Source of the DNA: Salinivibrio sp. ES.052
Lineage (GTDB): Bacteria > Pseudomonadota > Gammaproteobacteria > Enterobacterales > Vibrionaceae
DNA length: 64,000 nt
Direction of reading: 5' to 3'
Assembly (NCBI RefSeq): GCF_900141775.1
Contig: NZ_FSRI01000002.1
Location: 332,501 to 396,500 of the forward strand
The position numbers were made by a program, and so were the translations under genes. The notes under the pieces were generated by a model, which did no database searches, was not told the origin of the DNA, and worked only from the letters and a program-made list of their open reading frames with translations. Positions 10,723 to 22,136 of the stretch are shown here, piece by piece (position 1 is the stretch's first letter; every line of letters begins with the position of its first letter).

Positions 10723-12792
10723 TTACTTCTGTAGAACAGAGATATCTGCCACGTTGAGGAACTGCTCACGGATAAGGTGAAGCATCGCTAAACGGTTGGC
10801 TTTCAGTGCGGGATCATCTGCCATAACCATCACGTTATCAAAGAAGGTATCAACTGGGGTGCGTAATTGCGCCAGTTCTGTCAGGGCTCCTTGATAATCG
10901 CTGTTAGCAAACAAAGGTTTAACCGCTGCAACTTTCTCAGCGACCATGTCCGCCAATGCTTTTTCAGCGTCTTCTTGCAGCAGGCTTGCATCGACGCTGC
11001 TAGGGAGCTCGCCGTCATATTTGGCCAAGATATTGCCTACACGCTTGTTGGCCGCGGCGAGTGCTTCGGCTTCTTCAAGACTACGGAAGTGCGATACCGC
11101 TTTAACGCGGCTGTCAAAGTCAGCCGGCTTGGTTGGACGACGTGCCAATACGGCTTGGATGATATCAACGCTATAGCCCATATCTTGGTACCAGGCGCGG
11201 AAACGACCTAACATAAAGTCGAGGACATCCGCCTCTACCTCTTTGTGAGTCAGACGGTCATCGTACTGAGCTTTGGCATCACGGATAAGGTCGACAAGAT
11301 CAAGCTGATAGCCGTTCTCGACGATAATACGCAGAACGCCTAACGCGGCACGACGCAGGGCGAAGGGGTCACTCCCTTTAGGCGCTTGACCAATACCAAA
11401 GATGCCCACGATGGTATCCATTTTGTCAGCCATTGAAAGTGCTGAGGAGACAGGTGTCGTAGGTAGCTTATCACCGGCAAAGCGCGGCCAGTATTGCTCG
11501 TTCAGCGCCAGTGCTACGGCTTCGGGCTCGCCATCATGACGCGCATAGTGCATGCCCATCACGCCTTGGGTTTCGGTGAACTCAAACACCATCGAGGTCA
11601 TGAGATCACACTTAGCCAGTTGCCCCGCGCGCTCCGTGTGTGTCTTGTCGGCACCGATACGCTCTGCAATCTGTCCTGCGAGTGCAGTAATGCGGTCGGT
11701 TTTATCTTTGATGGTACCTAATTGCTTTTGGAATACCGCGCTATCAAGCTCTGGCAGGCGCTCAATCAATGGGCGCTTGCGGTCAGTATCAAAGAAGAAC
11801 TCCGCATCCGCGAGGCGAGGGCGCACGACCTTCTCATTCCCTGAGATAACCTGCGCCGGATCTTTCGATTCGATGTTAGACACGAAGATGAACTTCGGCA
11901 GTAGCTCGCCGTTAGCGTCATAGACAGGGAAGTACTTTTGGTCGCCTTTCATGGTGTACACCAGCGCTTCTGATGGCACCTTAAGGAACTTGTTCTCAAA
12001 CGAGGCCGTCAGTACCACTGGCCACTCCACCAGAGAGGTGACTTCTTCAACCAAGTCTTCATCAAGCTCAGCAATCCCGCCAACCGCGTCAGCCGCTGCT
12101 TTGGCATCTTTAATAATCAACGCCTTACGCTTTTCATAATCGGCCATGACTTTACCTTCACGCTCAAGGCGCTCTGGGTATTGGTCAGCATGATCCAGCG
12201 TTAAGATCGATTCACCCATAAAGCGGTGACCACGAACCACGCGATCGGACGCCACGCCTAGGATAGTGCCTTCAATCAAGGTGTCCCCATACAGCATCAC
12301 CAAGGTTTTCACTGGGCGGATAAACTGGGTGTCTTTGTCACCCCAGCGCATGGGTTTAGGAATAGGCAGCTTGCTTAGAGCGTTATCGGCCAGTACCGGC
12401 AGTAAGGCGTCAATGGCTTGGCCTGGTACGTGTTGACGATACAGCAACCACTCACCTTTATCGGTTTTTAGACGCTCGGCCTCGCTCACGTCAATCCCGT
12501 TACCGCGCGCCCAACCCATAGCCGCTTTGGTGGGGTTGCCGTCTGCGTCAAAGGCGGCGCTGACCGCAGGACCACGTTTTTCAACCACTTTGTCTGGCTG
12601 GCGATCGCTCAATGCAGCGACTTTAAGTGCCAAGCGACGCGGGGAGGCGTACCAAGTGACACCTTGGTGGCTCAGATCAGCGTCTTTCAATTGTACGTCG
12701 AATTGGCTGGCAAAAGCTTCAGCCAAGGTGCGTAAGGCTGTGGGTGGTAGCTCTTCAGTGCCGAGTTCAATCAGGAAATTTTGCGTTGCCAT
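10723..12792 (-). CDS. glyS: Glycyl-tRNA synthetase beta subunit
   Basis: Beta subunit of the alpha2beta2 bacterial glycyl-tRNA synthetase, needed for tRNA-Gly recognition. 689 aa, as in E. coli. It opens [21 protein letters not shown]; internal family motifs include [11 protein letters not shown] and [10 protein letters not shown]. The C-terminal part (about 560-689) is the helical anticodon-binding region. It lies 9 nt after the glyQ stop, forming a glyQ-glyS operon with a terminator behind it. Confidence 0.97.
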   Translation of the reverse strand: MATQNFLIELGTEELPPTALRTLAEAFASQFDVQLKDADLSHQGVTWYASPRRLALKVAALSDRQPDKVVEKRGPAVSAAFDADGNPTKAAMGWARGNGIDVSEAERLKTDKGEWLLYRQHVPGQAIDALLPVLADNALSKLPIPKPMRWGDKDTQFIRPVKTLVMLYGDTLIEGTILGVASDRVVRGHRFMGESILTLDHADQYPERLEREGKVMADYEKRKALIIKDAKAAADAVGGIAELDEDLVEEVTSLVEWPVVLTASFENKFLKVPSEALVYTMKGDQKYFPVYDANGELLPKFIFVSNIESKDPAQVISGNEKVVRPRLADAEFFFDTDRKRPLIERLPELDSAVFQKQLGTIKDKTDRITALAGQIAERIGADKTHTERAGQLAKCDLMTSMVFEFTETQGVMGMHYARHDGEPEAVALALNEQYWPRFAGDKLPTTPVSSALSMADKMDTIVGIFGIGQAPKGSDPFALRRAALGVLRIIVENGYQLDLVDLIRDAKAQYDDRLTHKEVEADVLDFMLGRFRAWYQDMGYSVDIIQAVLARRPTKPADFDSRVKAVSHFRSLEEAEALAAANKRVGNILAKYDGELPSSVDASLLQEDAEKALADMVAEKVAAVKPLFANSDYQGALTELAQLRTPVDTFFDNVMVMADDPALKANRLAMLHLIREQFLNVADISVLQK

Positions 12793-12801
12793 GATGCTCC
12801 C

Positions 12802-13713
12802 TTATTTGGTGTGTCGGCACATCGGGAAGCCCAGCGCTTCGCGAGATGCGTAGTAGGCTTCGGCGACACGTTTAGTCAGTGTGCGAATGCGCAGAATATA
12901 GCGTTGACGTTCAGTCACTGAGATGGCTTTGCGCGCATCCAGCAGGTTGAACGCATGACCGGCTTTTAGGATCTGTTCGTAAGCAGGCAAAGGGAGCGGC
13001 TGCTCGAGATCCAGTAGCTTGGTACTTTCAGCTTCGCACTGATCAAAGTAGCGGAACAGAAAATCCACATCGGCATGTTCAAAGTTATAGGTCGACTGTT
13101 CCACTTCGTTTTGGTGGAAGATATCGCCATAGGTGACTGTACCAAACGGGCCATTCGTCCAGACAAGGTCGTACACAGAGTCGACTTCTTGGATATACAT
13201 GGCGAGACGCTCGATACCGTAGGTGATCTCACCGGTGACCGGTTTGCATTCCAACCCGCCTACTTGCTGGAAATAGGTAAACTGGGTGATCTCCATCCCG
13301 TTCAGCCAGACTTCCCAGCCTAGGCCCCAAGCGCCAAGCGTTGGGTTTTCCCAGTTATCTTCCACAAAGCGAATGTCGTGGACTTCTGGATCAATCCCCA
13401 GCACACGCAGCGAGCCTAAATACAGCTCTTGAATGTTATCGGGTGACGGTTTCAGGATGGTTTGAAACTGGTAGTAGTGCTGCAGACGGTTCGGGTTCTC
13501 GCCATAACGCCCATCGGTAGGACGACGAGAAGGTTGAACGTAAGCCGCTGCAATGGGCTCTGGACCAAGTGCACGCAAGCATGTCATTGGGTGGGAGGTA
13601 CCTGCACCCACTTCCATGTCTAGCGGCTGAACAATGGTACAGCCTTGCTGGGCCCAATAATCCTGCAGCGCGAGGATCATACCCTGAAAGGTTTTGATAT
13701 CGAATTTATGCAT
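12802..13713 (-). CDS. glyQ: Glycyl-tRNA synthetase alpha subunit
   Basis: Catalytic alpha subunit of glycyl-tRNA synthetase (class II aaRS fold), activating glycine and charging tRNA-Gly with GlyS. 303 aa from ATG 13713. The open frame continues to 13941 but that stretch overlaps the promoter and riboswitch region, and the protein family starts with this methionine ([20 protein letters not shown]). Motifs: [33 protein letters not shown] and VQPSRRP. The Shine-Dalgarno is weak. Divergent from mneA. Confidence 0.96.
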   Translation of the reverse strand: MHKFDIKTFQGMILALQDYWAQQGCTIVQPLDMEVGAGTSHPMTCLRALGPEPIAAAYVQPSRRPTDGRYGENPNRLQHYYQFQTILKPSPDNIQELYLGSLRVLGIDPEVHDIRFVEDNWENPTLGAWGLGWEVWLNGMEITQFTYFQQVGGLECKPVTGEITYGIERLAMYIQEVDSVYDLVWTNGPFGTVTYGDIFHQNEVEQSTYNFEHADVDFLFRYFDQCEAESTKLLDLEQPLPLPAYEQILKAGHAFNLLDARKAISVTERQRYILRIRTLTKRVAEAYYASREALGFPMCRHTK

Positions 13714-13890
13714 TGTCAGGTTCGCGCGAGTTGATGAATGGAGAAAATAGCTGGCAATTATAACTCGCAGCGCGCTCAAGCAGTAGGGGGCTGGCGGATT
13801 TTTGTGCGACTTTGATTCGCTTATTTTCTGCGTGTAGGGGGAGGAGGAATAGAAGTTGCCAAGCGATTGTTCAAATCGTACACTAGCGCC

Positions 13891-14052
13891 GTCTTGGGGA
13901 GTAGTCGACCACTGCACAGTCAGTGGGGCAATCATCAACATAGTTGAAGCAAAATCTTCATGGTGATTGTAAGCCTGCCATTAGGTGCTCTGGGCTTGAC
14001 GAGACCAACGACAATCGCACGAACCGGGGTGGGGCGTGTGTGTTGTCGTGGT
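13891..14052 (+). ncRNA. Manganese-sensing yybP-ykoY riboswitch upstream of mneA
   Basis: The leader of mneA carries yybP-ykoY landmarks. GTCTTG 13891-13896 pairs with CGAGAC 14000-14005 to close the aptamer (P1). Directly after the 5' strand comes GGGGAGTAG (13896-13904), and the 3' side reads GCTTGACGAGACC, both near-invariant features of the class. A following hairpin (ACGACAA 14008-14014 with TTGTCGT 14043-14049, extended by ACC/GGT) may be the expression platform. The class binds Mn2+ and commonly controls manganese exporters. It fills the 376-bp glyQ-mneA gap together with the glyQ promoter. Confidence 0.82.
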
Positions 14053-14089
14053 TGAATCATAATAAGCCCTGCCCCAGATGAGCAATGTC

Positions 14090-14650
14090 ATGAGCGTTCT
14101 TGCTATTTCTATCTCCACCGTTACCTTGGCGGAAATCGGGGATAAAACCCAATTACTATCGCTGGCGTTAGCGACACGTTTTCGTAAACCCGCGGTGATT
14201 ATCTTTGCCATTTTCGTGGCGACGTTAGTCAATCACGCCATTGCCGCCTGGCTCGGCGTGGTTGCAGCCGATATTCTGACTGATACCGTATTGCATATTG
14301 TTTTAATCATCAGTTTTAGTGTGATGGCGGTATGGATGCTGATCCCTGACAAGCTTGAGGAAGAAGGTATTCAGGGTAAAAGCGCTTTCTGGGCGAGCTT
14401 CAGTGCCTTTTTTATCGCAGAAATTGGCGATAAAACTCAGATCGCTACGACCGCATTGGGCGCCCAATTTAATGATGCGCTATGGGTGGTGGTGATAGGA
14501 TCAACCATTGGCATGTTGTTAGCCAATGTCCCCGTGGTGCTGGCCGGTGATAGAATTCAGCGTCATGTGCCATTTGCGGTGGTACGCGCGCTCGCCGCAG
14601 CCATGTTTGCGGCATTGGCTGTACTCGATACCTGGTATCTACTGAGTTAA
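14090..14650 (+). CDS. mneA: Manganese exporter, TMEM165/GDT1 family (UPF0016)
   Basis: Inner-membrane exporter that relieves manganese excess; homologous to V. cholerae MneA and eukaryotic TMEM165/Gdt1. 186 aa. The two family hallmark motifs are present, one per half: EIGDKTQLL near residue 15 and EIGDKTQIA near residue 115, each in a hydrophobic helix, giving the inverted-repeat six-helix layout. ATG 14078 in the same frame would add four residues; ATG 14090 is preferred for the better upstream GATGAG and family N-terminus (MSVLAIS). The Mn riboswitch upstream supports the role. In V. cholerae the gene is also adjacent to glyQ. Confidence 0.93.
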   Translation: MSVLAISISTVTLAEIGDKTQLLSLALATRFRKPAVIIFAIFVATLVNHAIAAWLGVVAADILTDTVLHIVLIISFSVMAVWMLIPDKLEEEGIQGKSAFWASFSAFFIAEIGDKTQIATTALGAQFNDALWVVVIGSTIGMLLANVPVVLAGDRIQRHVPFAVVRALAAAMFAALAVLDTWYLLS

Positions 14651-14672
14651 CGCAGGGAAATGATGAATCGAT

Positions 14673-14700
14673 AAGGGTTGGCGTTATGCCAGCCCTTTTT
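14673..14700. terminator. Bidirectional terminator between mneA and tusA
   Basis: Stem AAGGGTTGGC/GCCAGCCCTT (one G-U pair) with 5-nt loop GTTAT, T run on the plus strand. The TAA stop of the convergent tusA gene (14684-14686) lies inside the loop, so tusA's last codons make half of the stem. Confidence 0.85.
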
Positions 14701-14932
14701 TGATCAAAAATTGAAACGGCACGCTCTCTGTTTGGGCTGCGATAAGGGTGTGATCCATAAAACGACAAAAGCTGGGAATATCACGCGTGGTTGAGGGATC
14801 ATCGGCGGTAATAAGCAAGGTCTGACCGTCATCCATGTGGCGGATACGTTTACGTACCATCATTACAGGCTCCGGGCAGCGCAGGCCTAAGGCATCAAGT
14901 TGAAGATCGGCGTGGTCAAAAGCGAGTGTCAT
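14684..14932 (-). CDS. tusA: Sulfurtransferase TusA
   Basis: Small cytoplasmic sulfur carrier that takes persulfide sulfur from IscS and passes it to TusBCD for 2-thiolation of tRNA wobble uridine. 82 aa. The signature [20 protein letters not shown] holds the active cysteine at residue 19 (CPxP motif). The frame is open to 14965, but ATG 14932 has GAGG upstream and matches family length. Convergent with mneA and sharing its terminator. In Vibrio tusA also lies in this glyQS neighbourhood. Confidence 0.95.
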   Translation of the reverse strand: MTLAFDHADLQLDALGLRCPEPVMMVRKRIRHMDDGQTLLITADDPSTTRDIPSFCRFMDHTLIAAQTESVPFQFLIKKGLA

Positions 14933-15053
14933 TGTTTTTACCTCAAAAAGTGTCGACCTGATCATACTTATGGCGACAAATTATTCAAACAGGGTTGCGG
15001 TTGTAAATGAGTTGTGTAAATTATTTAACAAGTCGTTAACTAAGGGCGGGATC

Positions 15054-15257
15054 ATGAGAAAAGCACAAACGAGCACATTGGGCTTGGCTTATCGACACCG
15101 CATCGCTGCTTACACAGGGCTCAGCGGACTCGCTTTTTGGGGATTAACGCATAGTCATGAGCACACTCTCTTGGCAACACTAGCAATCTGCGCCGCAGCT
15201 TTGGGGTTATGGGTAGAAGCCTTATCGACCTCAACGCCACGCTCGCAGCCTGACTAG
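15054..15257 (+). CDS. Small predicted membrane protein, unknown function
   Basis: 67 aa from ATG 15054; the frame is open upstream to 14970, where an ATG would give 95 aa, but the upstream part overlaps the tusA promoter. Two hydrophobic stretches (IAAYTGLSGLAFWGLT and LLATLAICAAALGLWVEAL), separated by a His-rich turn (HSHEH), suggest a two-pass inner-membrane protein with a basic N-terminus. I do not recognise a family. It is followed by a good terminator, which supports real transcription in this direction; the weak ribosome-binding site (GGGCGGG) keeps confidence moderate. Confidence 0.55.
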   Translation: MRKAQTSTLGLAYRHRIAAYTGLSGLAFWGLTHSHEHTLLATLAICAAALGLWVEALSTSTPRSQPD

Positions 15258-15304
15258 GCTAACTCACTCAACAGCTACACTCACTCCCAGTTTTCTTGGG
15301 CTTC

Positions 15305-15329
15305 CCCGCTCTTCGAGCGGGATTTTTTT
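15305..15329 (+). terminator. Terminator after the small membrane protein gene
   Basis: Stem CCCGCTC/GAGCGGG, loop TTC, followed by ATTTTTTT. Confidence 0.88.
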
Positions 15330-15359
15330 GTCCACTGTTTGCTGATCGAAAGTCAAGAA

Positions 15360-15389
15360 ACGGTCCACCCACAATAGAAGGCAGACCGT
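15360..15389 (-). terminator. Possible acuI terminator
   Basis: Inverted repeat ACGGTC/GACCGT with an 18-nt interior, followed on the minus strand by a T-rich stretch (TTTCTTGACTTT). Weak stem; it lies 16 nt beyond the acuI stop. Confidence 0.4.
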
Positions 15390-15405
15390 CAGTTGTGTCC
15401 CCCCT

Positions 15406-16392
15406 TTAACTGGCCATATCAATGACCACGCGGCCTTTCACCTCGCCTTGTATGATTTTGTCCGCATACTCTGGAGTCTGCGCAAGCGTAATCGTGTGGC
15501 AGGCCTGTTCAAAGTAACTGGCGGGTAATAGCTTGGTCAGTGACTGCCACGCCGCTTGACGCGGTGCTTTCGGGCAAGAGACTGAATCGATACCTTGCAA
15601 TCGCACATTGCGCAGAATAAATGGCATTACAGTCGCAGGTAAGTCGAAACCGCCCGCCAGGCCACATGCGGCAACTGTGCCACCGTACTGGATTTGTGAA
15701 AGGACATTGGCGAGCATTTGACTACCCACAGTATCAATCGCGCCAGACCACTGCTGTTTATCCAGCGGACGACCGGGTGCGCTAAAGGACTCGCGCGGTA
15801 GTACTTCGTCAGCCCCCAGTTGCTTAAGCCACGCTTGATTGGCTTCAAGTCGGCCTGTAACGGCACTCACGCGATACCCTAATGCATGTAATAAGGTAAC
15901 TGCGACAGAGCCAACACCGCCACTGGCGCCAGTGACTAACACAGGACCATCTTCAGGTTTCACGCCGCCATCGATTAAGGCTTGCACACATAACATTGCG
16001 GTAAACCCAGCGGTGCCTACCATCATTGCCTGTTGCTCAGTGAGTCCTTCTGGGAGAGGAACGAGCCAGTCGCCATTCACACGCGCTTTTTCGGCCATGC
16101 CACCCCAGTGTGACTCTCCGACGCCCCAGCCGGTCAGCACCACTTTATCTCCGGGCTGATAATTTAGGTGCTGGCTGTCCGCCACTGTGCCCGCAAAATC
16201 GATACCCGGTACCATGGGGAATTGGCGAACAATTTTGCCTTTGCCGGTGATGGCCAAGCCGTCTTTATAATTAAGGGAGCTAAAATCGACATTGATGGTG
16301 ACATTACCATCAGGTAGCAAGTCGTCATCGAGTGAGGTGATTTTGGTGAGGATTTGTTGTTCGTGTTGTTCGAGGACAAGCGCGTTAAACAT
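15406..16392 (-). CDS. acuI: Acrylyl-CoA reductase (NADPH), MDR family
   Basis: Medium-chain dehydrogenase/reductase of the AcuI/YhdH group, reducing acryloyl-CoA to propionyl-CoA. 328 aa. Visible: the N-terminal GroES-like domain (VDFSSLNYKDGLAITGKG, PGIDFAGTV), GWGVGESHWGGMAEKARV, and the Rossmann domain with VLVTGASGGVGSVAVTLLHALGY and VTGR for NADPH. No zinc ligands, as expected for this zinc-free branch. ATG 16392 is chosen over the longer frame (to 16497) because it is preceded by GGGAGA and gives the family N-terminus (MFNALVLEQ). The IS3-family element begins 104 nt upstream, so the native promoter region may be altered. Confidence 0.92.
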   Translation of the reverse strand: MFNALVLEQHEQQILTKITSLDDDLLPDGNVTINVDFSSLNYKDGLAITGKGKIVRQFPMVPGIDFAGTVADSQHLNYQPGDKVVLTGWGVGESHWGGMAEKARVNGDWLVPLPEGLTEQQAMMVGTAGFTAMLCVQALIDGGVKPEDGPVLVTGASGGVGSVAVTLLHALGYRVSAVTGRLEANQAWLKQLGADEVLPRESFSAPGRPLDKQQWSGAIDTVGSQMLANVLSQIQYGGTVAACGLAGGFDLPATVMPFILRNVRLQGIDSVSCPKAPRQAAWQSLTKLLPASYFEQACHTITLAQTPEYADKIIQGEVKGRVVIDMAS

Positions 16393-16525
16393 GGCATTCT
16401 CCCGGTTGAAGTCAGTGAGCGGCCATACTAGGCCAGATGATGTTACCACCACATGCGTTACATCAATCACTATGCGATTGTGCACGGGATGACGCATGTC
16501 CCGTCCTAATATAGGTTGACAGTTT

Positions 16526-17293
16526 TTAGGCCAGCTCCAGTAGCTGGCCTTTTTTATTATGCACCTGATTGGGGGTTGCCATACTTAAACTTAGGTGCGG
16601 TCTCATTTCGTTGTATATCGCTATCGATTCTTTTACCAGTATTTTAAGCTCTGTCAGTGTCTTACACCGGTACAGTAAAAACTCATGCTTCAGTATGCCA
16701 TTGACTCTTTCCGCTAACGCGTTTTGGTAGCAATCATAACCATCCGTCATCGACGGCTGGATTTGACTCTCCTGTAGCGCACTCTGATAAACGGCTGAGC
16801 AGTATTGCGAACCTCGGTCTGAGTGATGTACCGCATTGCCGATATAGCGCTTATCTTTGACGGCCATTTTCAGCGCTTTCACTACATTGTCGACTTTCAT
16901 ATCTTCGCTAACGTGATGACCCACTATCTTGCGTGAGTTGGCATCGGTCACCAGTGACAGATAGTGCACACCTTGGTCTGATTCAACATAAGTGATGTCG
17001 CTGACCAGTACATGCGCAGCATCATGCAGTCCGTCTTCTTTTAGCAGGTTAGGATGCTTCTTCATCCAGTGCTTACTACACGTAGTTTTTGTGTAGCTTT
17101 TCTTGGGTTTAACCAGTAAGCCTTCGCTTCTCAGATAGCTAAAAAACCCGTCTCGCCCTAGCTTAATTTCGTGTTCAACTAGCTTGGGCTTTACCAACGC
17201 GTAGAGCTTACGCGCCCCTAACCTCGGCATATACTTACGCCAGTATTGGACCCAGTCTCTGATGATTGATAGTTCAGCTCTTCGGCTTTCCAT
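16526..17293 (-). CDS. IS3-family transposase OrfB (copy 1)
   Basis: Catalytic part of the IS3-family transposase with an rve/DDE integrase core. 255 aa from ATG 17293. Catalytic residues appear in order: D in LVSDITYVES, D in HHSDRGSQY and E in NALAERVNGILKHE. The frame continues upstream without stop to the slippery site at 17404-17410 and there encodes a helix-turn-helix-like piece (GISRQGVYQAVARMESRR), so the functional product is the OrfAB fusion of about 409 aa made by -1 frameshifting. Differs from copy 2 by Val/Ile in AAHVLVSD. Confidence 0.93.
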   Translation of the reverse strand: MESRRAELSIIRDWVQYWRKYMPRLGARKLYALVKPKLVEHEIKLGRDGFFSYLRSEGLLVKPKKSYTKTTCSKHWMKKHPNLLKEDGLHDAAHVLVSDITYVESDQGVHYLSLVTDANSRKIVGHHVSEDMKVDNVVKALKMAVKDKRYIGNAVHHSDRGSQYCSAVYQSALQESQIQPSMTDGYDCYQNALAERVNGILKHEFLLYRCKTLTELKILVKESIAIYNEMRPHLSLSMATPNQVHNKKGQLLELA

Positions 17294-17358
17294 TCGAGCA
17301 ACGGCTTGATAGACACCTTGCCGAGAAATGCCTGTGGCACGACATGCCGCCGCTAACT

Positions 17359-17754
17359 TTATTTTACTTTTGGCTTTGGCTTGCCAGATGTACCGGATAA
17401 GTACTTTTTTCTGAGGCCGGCTCCGTACTCATTGTCCATGATATCGACCATACCATTGAGGATTTGGTTACGCAGTTTCTCTTCGGCTAACTCACGCTCA
17501 AGGCGCTTGATAGTTTCGGATGGGGTTTCTTTTGAATGTGGCATAAGGGGATGCTGAAATGGCTTCGACCAATCGAGTCTACCATGTTTTCTGAGCCAGA
17601 CGAGTACCGTTGAGCGGCCCTGAATGCCAAAACGGGCTTGAGCTTGTTTGTACGTCATTTCGCCTTTTTCAACACGCTCTACAACGCCTAATTTAAAGGC
17701 TAAGGTGTAATCACGTTGCGTGCGCTTACGGCTTGAATTACTTGATGTTGTCAT
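17359..17754 (-). CDS. IS3-family OrfA, DNA-binding protein (copy 1)
   Basis: 131-aa product with an N-terminal helix-turn-helix (YTLAFKLGVVERVEKGEMTYKQAQARFGI, as two helices) that recognises the IS ends, and a C-terminal leucine-zipper-like coiled coil (ETIKRLERELAEEKLRNQIL) for multimerisation. Near its end the codons AGA AAA AAG contain the A AAA AAG slippery heptamer; beyond it the zero-frame tail is only 14 residues. Confidence 0.93.
   Translation of the reverse strand: MTTSSNSSRKRTQRDYTLAFKLGVVERVEKGEMTYKQAQARFGIQGRSTVLVWLRKHGRLDWSKPFQHPLMPHSKETPSETIKRLERELAEEKLRNQILNGMVDIMDNEYGAGLRKKYLSGTSGKPKPKVK
17404..17410 (-). other. Programmed -1 frameshift site A AAA AAG (copy 1)
   Basis: Heptamer A AAA AAG in the correct phase with orfA. 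Slipping back one base moves ribosomes into the orfB frame, which is open through to the orfB stop, giving OrfAB of 117 + 292 residues. This is the standard IS3-family arrangement. The same signal occurs in copy 2 at 33721-33727. Confidence 0.88.
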
Positions 17755-17802
17755 AAAGAAGTCCTCTTTATGTCAACGTATTTCAGGACGGGACAGCAAG
17801 CC

Positions 17803-17830
17803 AAAAAAAAGAGCGGACTCAGCCGCTCTT
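17803..17830 (-). terminator. fadBA operon terminator
   Basis: Stem AAGAGCGG/CCGCTCTT with 6-nt loop; followed on the minus strand by T (A run 17803-17810). It lies 25 nt after the fadA stop, and IS copy 1 is inserted 7 bp beyond it. Confidence 0.88.
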
Positions 17831-17854
17831 TATTAACGAAAGATCGCCTTATGG

Positions 17855-21215
<3,361 letters not shown>

Positions 21216-21257
21216 GGTTGTTCTCCACGTTGGCAGTACCATCCTGGTTGAATAGTG

Positions 21258-21274
21258 TTCTGGTTAGACCAGAT
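21258..21274. promoter_or_regulatory. FadR-type operator of fadBA
   Basis: TTCTGGTTAGACCAGAT contains the perfect dyad TCTGG-TTAGA-CCAGA and agrees with the core of the FadR consensus AACTGGTCNGACCAGTT (CTGGT, GACCAG). Its place just upstream of fadB supports the call. Confidence 0.75.
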
Positions 21275-21428
21275 GCGACCTAGTGTGGATCATTGTTATA
21301 ATAAATGACAACCAAAAGTTAAACGAATGTTTAAAATATGTGGTGTGAGTTGTTTTTACTGTGGCCGAGTCCCTGTTGTGCTTAGGGGAATATGGTACAG
21401 TGCGTCGCTGAGACACAAAGGTTGTACC

Positions 21429-22070
21429 ATGATGCCGATCACCCCATACGCAGTGCCTGCCGAAACCGTAAGGCACGAAATTGAAATTAAAAAGAGCCGG
21501 TTTATTACCTATCTCGCCCATACGCCGGGTGAGGAAGAGGCGAAGCAATTTATTCAGTCACTGCGATCGGCGTATCCTGATGCACGCCATCACTGCTGGG
21601 CATTTGTCGCAGGCCGGCCTGAATCTTCCGTGCAATGGGGGTGTGGCGATGATGGTGAGCCAGCGGGAACGGCAGGCAAGCCGATGCTTGCGCAGTTATC
21701 AGGTGCGAACGTCGGTGAGATTTGTGCCGTGGTAGTACGCTATTTTGGCGGGATTAAACTGGGTACTGGGGGCTTGGTCAAAGCGTATGGCAGTAGTGTG
21801 CAGCAAGCCCTGGGCCTTTTGACCACGCGAGAAGTGGCAGTGACAGTCCCTTACACGATAAGCTGTGAATATGCTCACATTGATACGATAGAATCGCTAC
21901 TCAAGCAGTACGATGGCGTTCAGCTCGATGCAGAATTCAGCCATAATGTGCGATTGAGTGTGCGTATCGATGCGCGCTATATCGATGTGTTTCTTGAGGC
22001 ACTTAAAAATCAAACCCGCGGGCAAGCACATGCACTCCCGCTGGAGAATAAGATAACGTCAGGCACCTAG
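21429..22070 (+). CDS. yigZ: YigZ/IMPACT-family protein
   Basis: 213-aa cytoplasmic protein of the IMPACT (UPF0029) family. The N-terminal domain carries the signature HHCWAFVAGRPE followed by GCGDDGEPAGTAGKPML and VVVRYFGGIKLGTGGLVKAYG, the family's most conserved block; the C-terminal half is the DUF1949 ferredoxin-like domain. Function is not established; eukaryotic IMPACT regulates GCN2. Two ATGs follow each other (21429 and 21432), with AAAGG upstream. In E. coli yigZ also lies between fadBA and trkH, so synteny supports the call. Divergent from fadB. Confidence 0.95.
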   Translation: MMPITPYAVPAETVRHEIEIKKSRFITYLAHTPGEEEAKQFIQSLRSAYPDARHHCWAFVAGRPESSVQWGCGDDGEPAGTAGKPMLAQLSGANVGEICAVVVRYFGGIKLGTGGLVKAYGSSVQQALGLLTTREVAVTVPYTISCEYAHIDTIESLLKQYDGVQLDAEFSHNVRLSVRIDARYIDVFLEALKNQTRGQAHALPLENKITSGT

Positions 22071-22136
22071 CCTGCTTTACGTGTAACGACGAGACGGTAG
22101 TAAGCGCTACCGCCGATAAGAGGGCCACGTCAGGCT

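Larger units (their letters stand above)
16497..17795 (-). mobile_element. IS3-family insertion sequence, copy 1
   Basis: Complete 1299-bp element. Terminal inverted repeats begin TGTCCCGTCCT at both ends and continue with partial identity to about 25 bp. It is flanked by a 3-bp target duplication GCA (16494-16496 and 17796-17798). It carries orfA and orfB on the minus strand with an A AAA AAG frameshift signal. The insertion lies between acuI and the fadBA terminator, pointing toward acuI. A near-identical copy lies at 32814-34112; I noticed only two base differences. The 3-bp duplication and two-frame layout are typical of IS3 family; the subgroup was not determined. Confidence 0.95.

Noticed and set aside
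13714-13941. N-terminal extension of glyQ
   Set aside because: The open frame covers the promoter and riboswitch 5' side; known GlyQ starts at ATG 13713.
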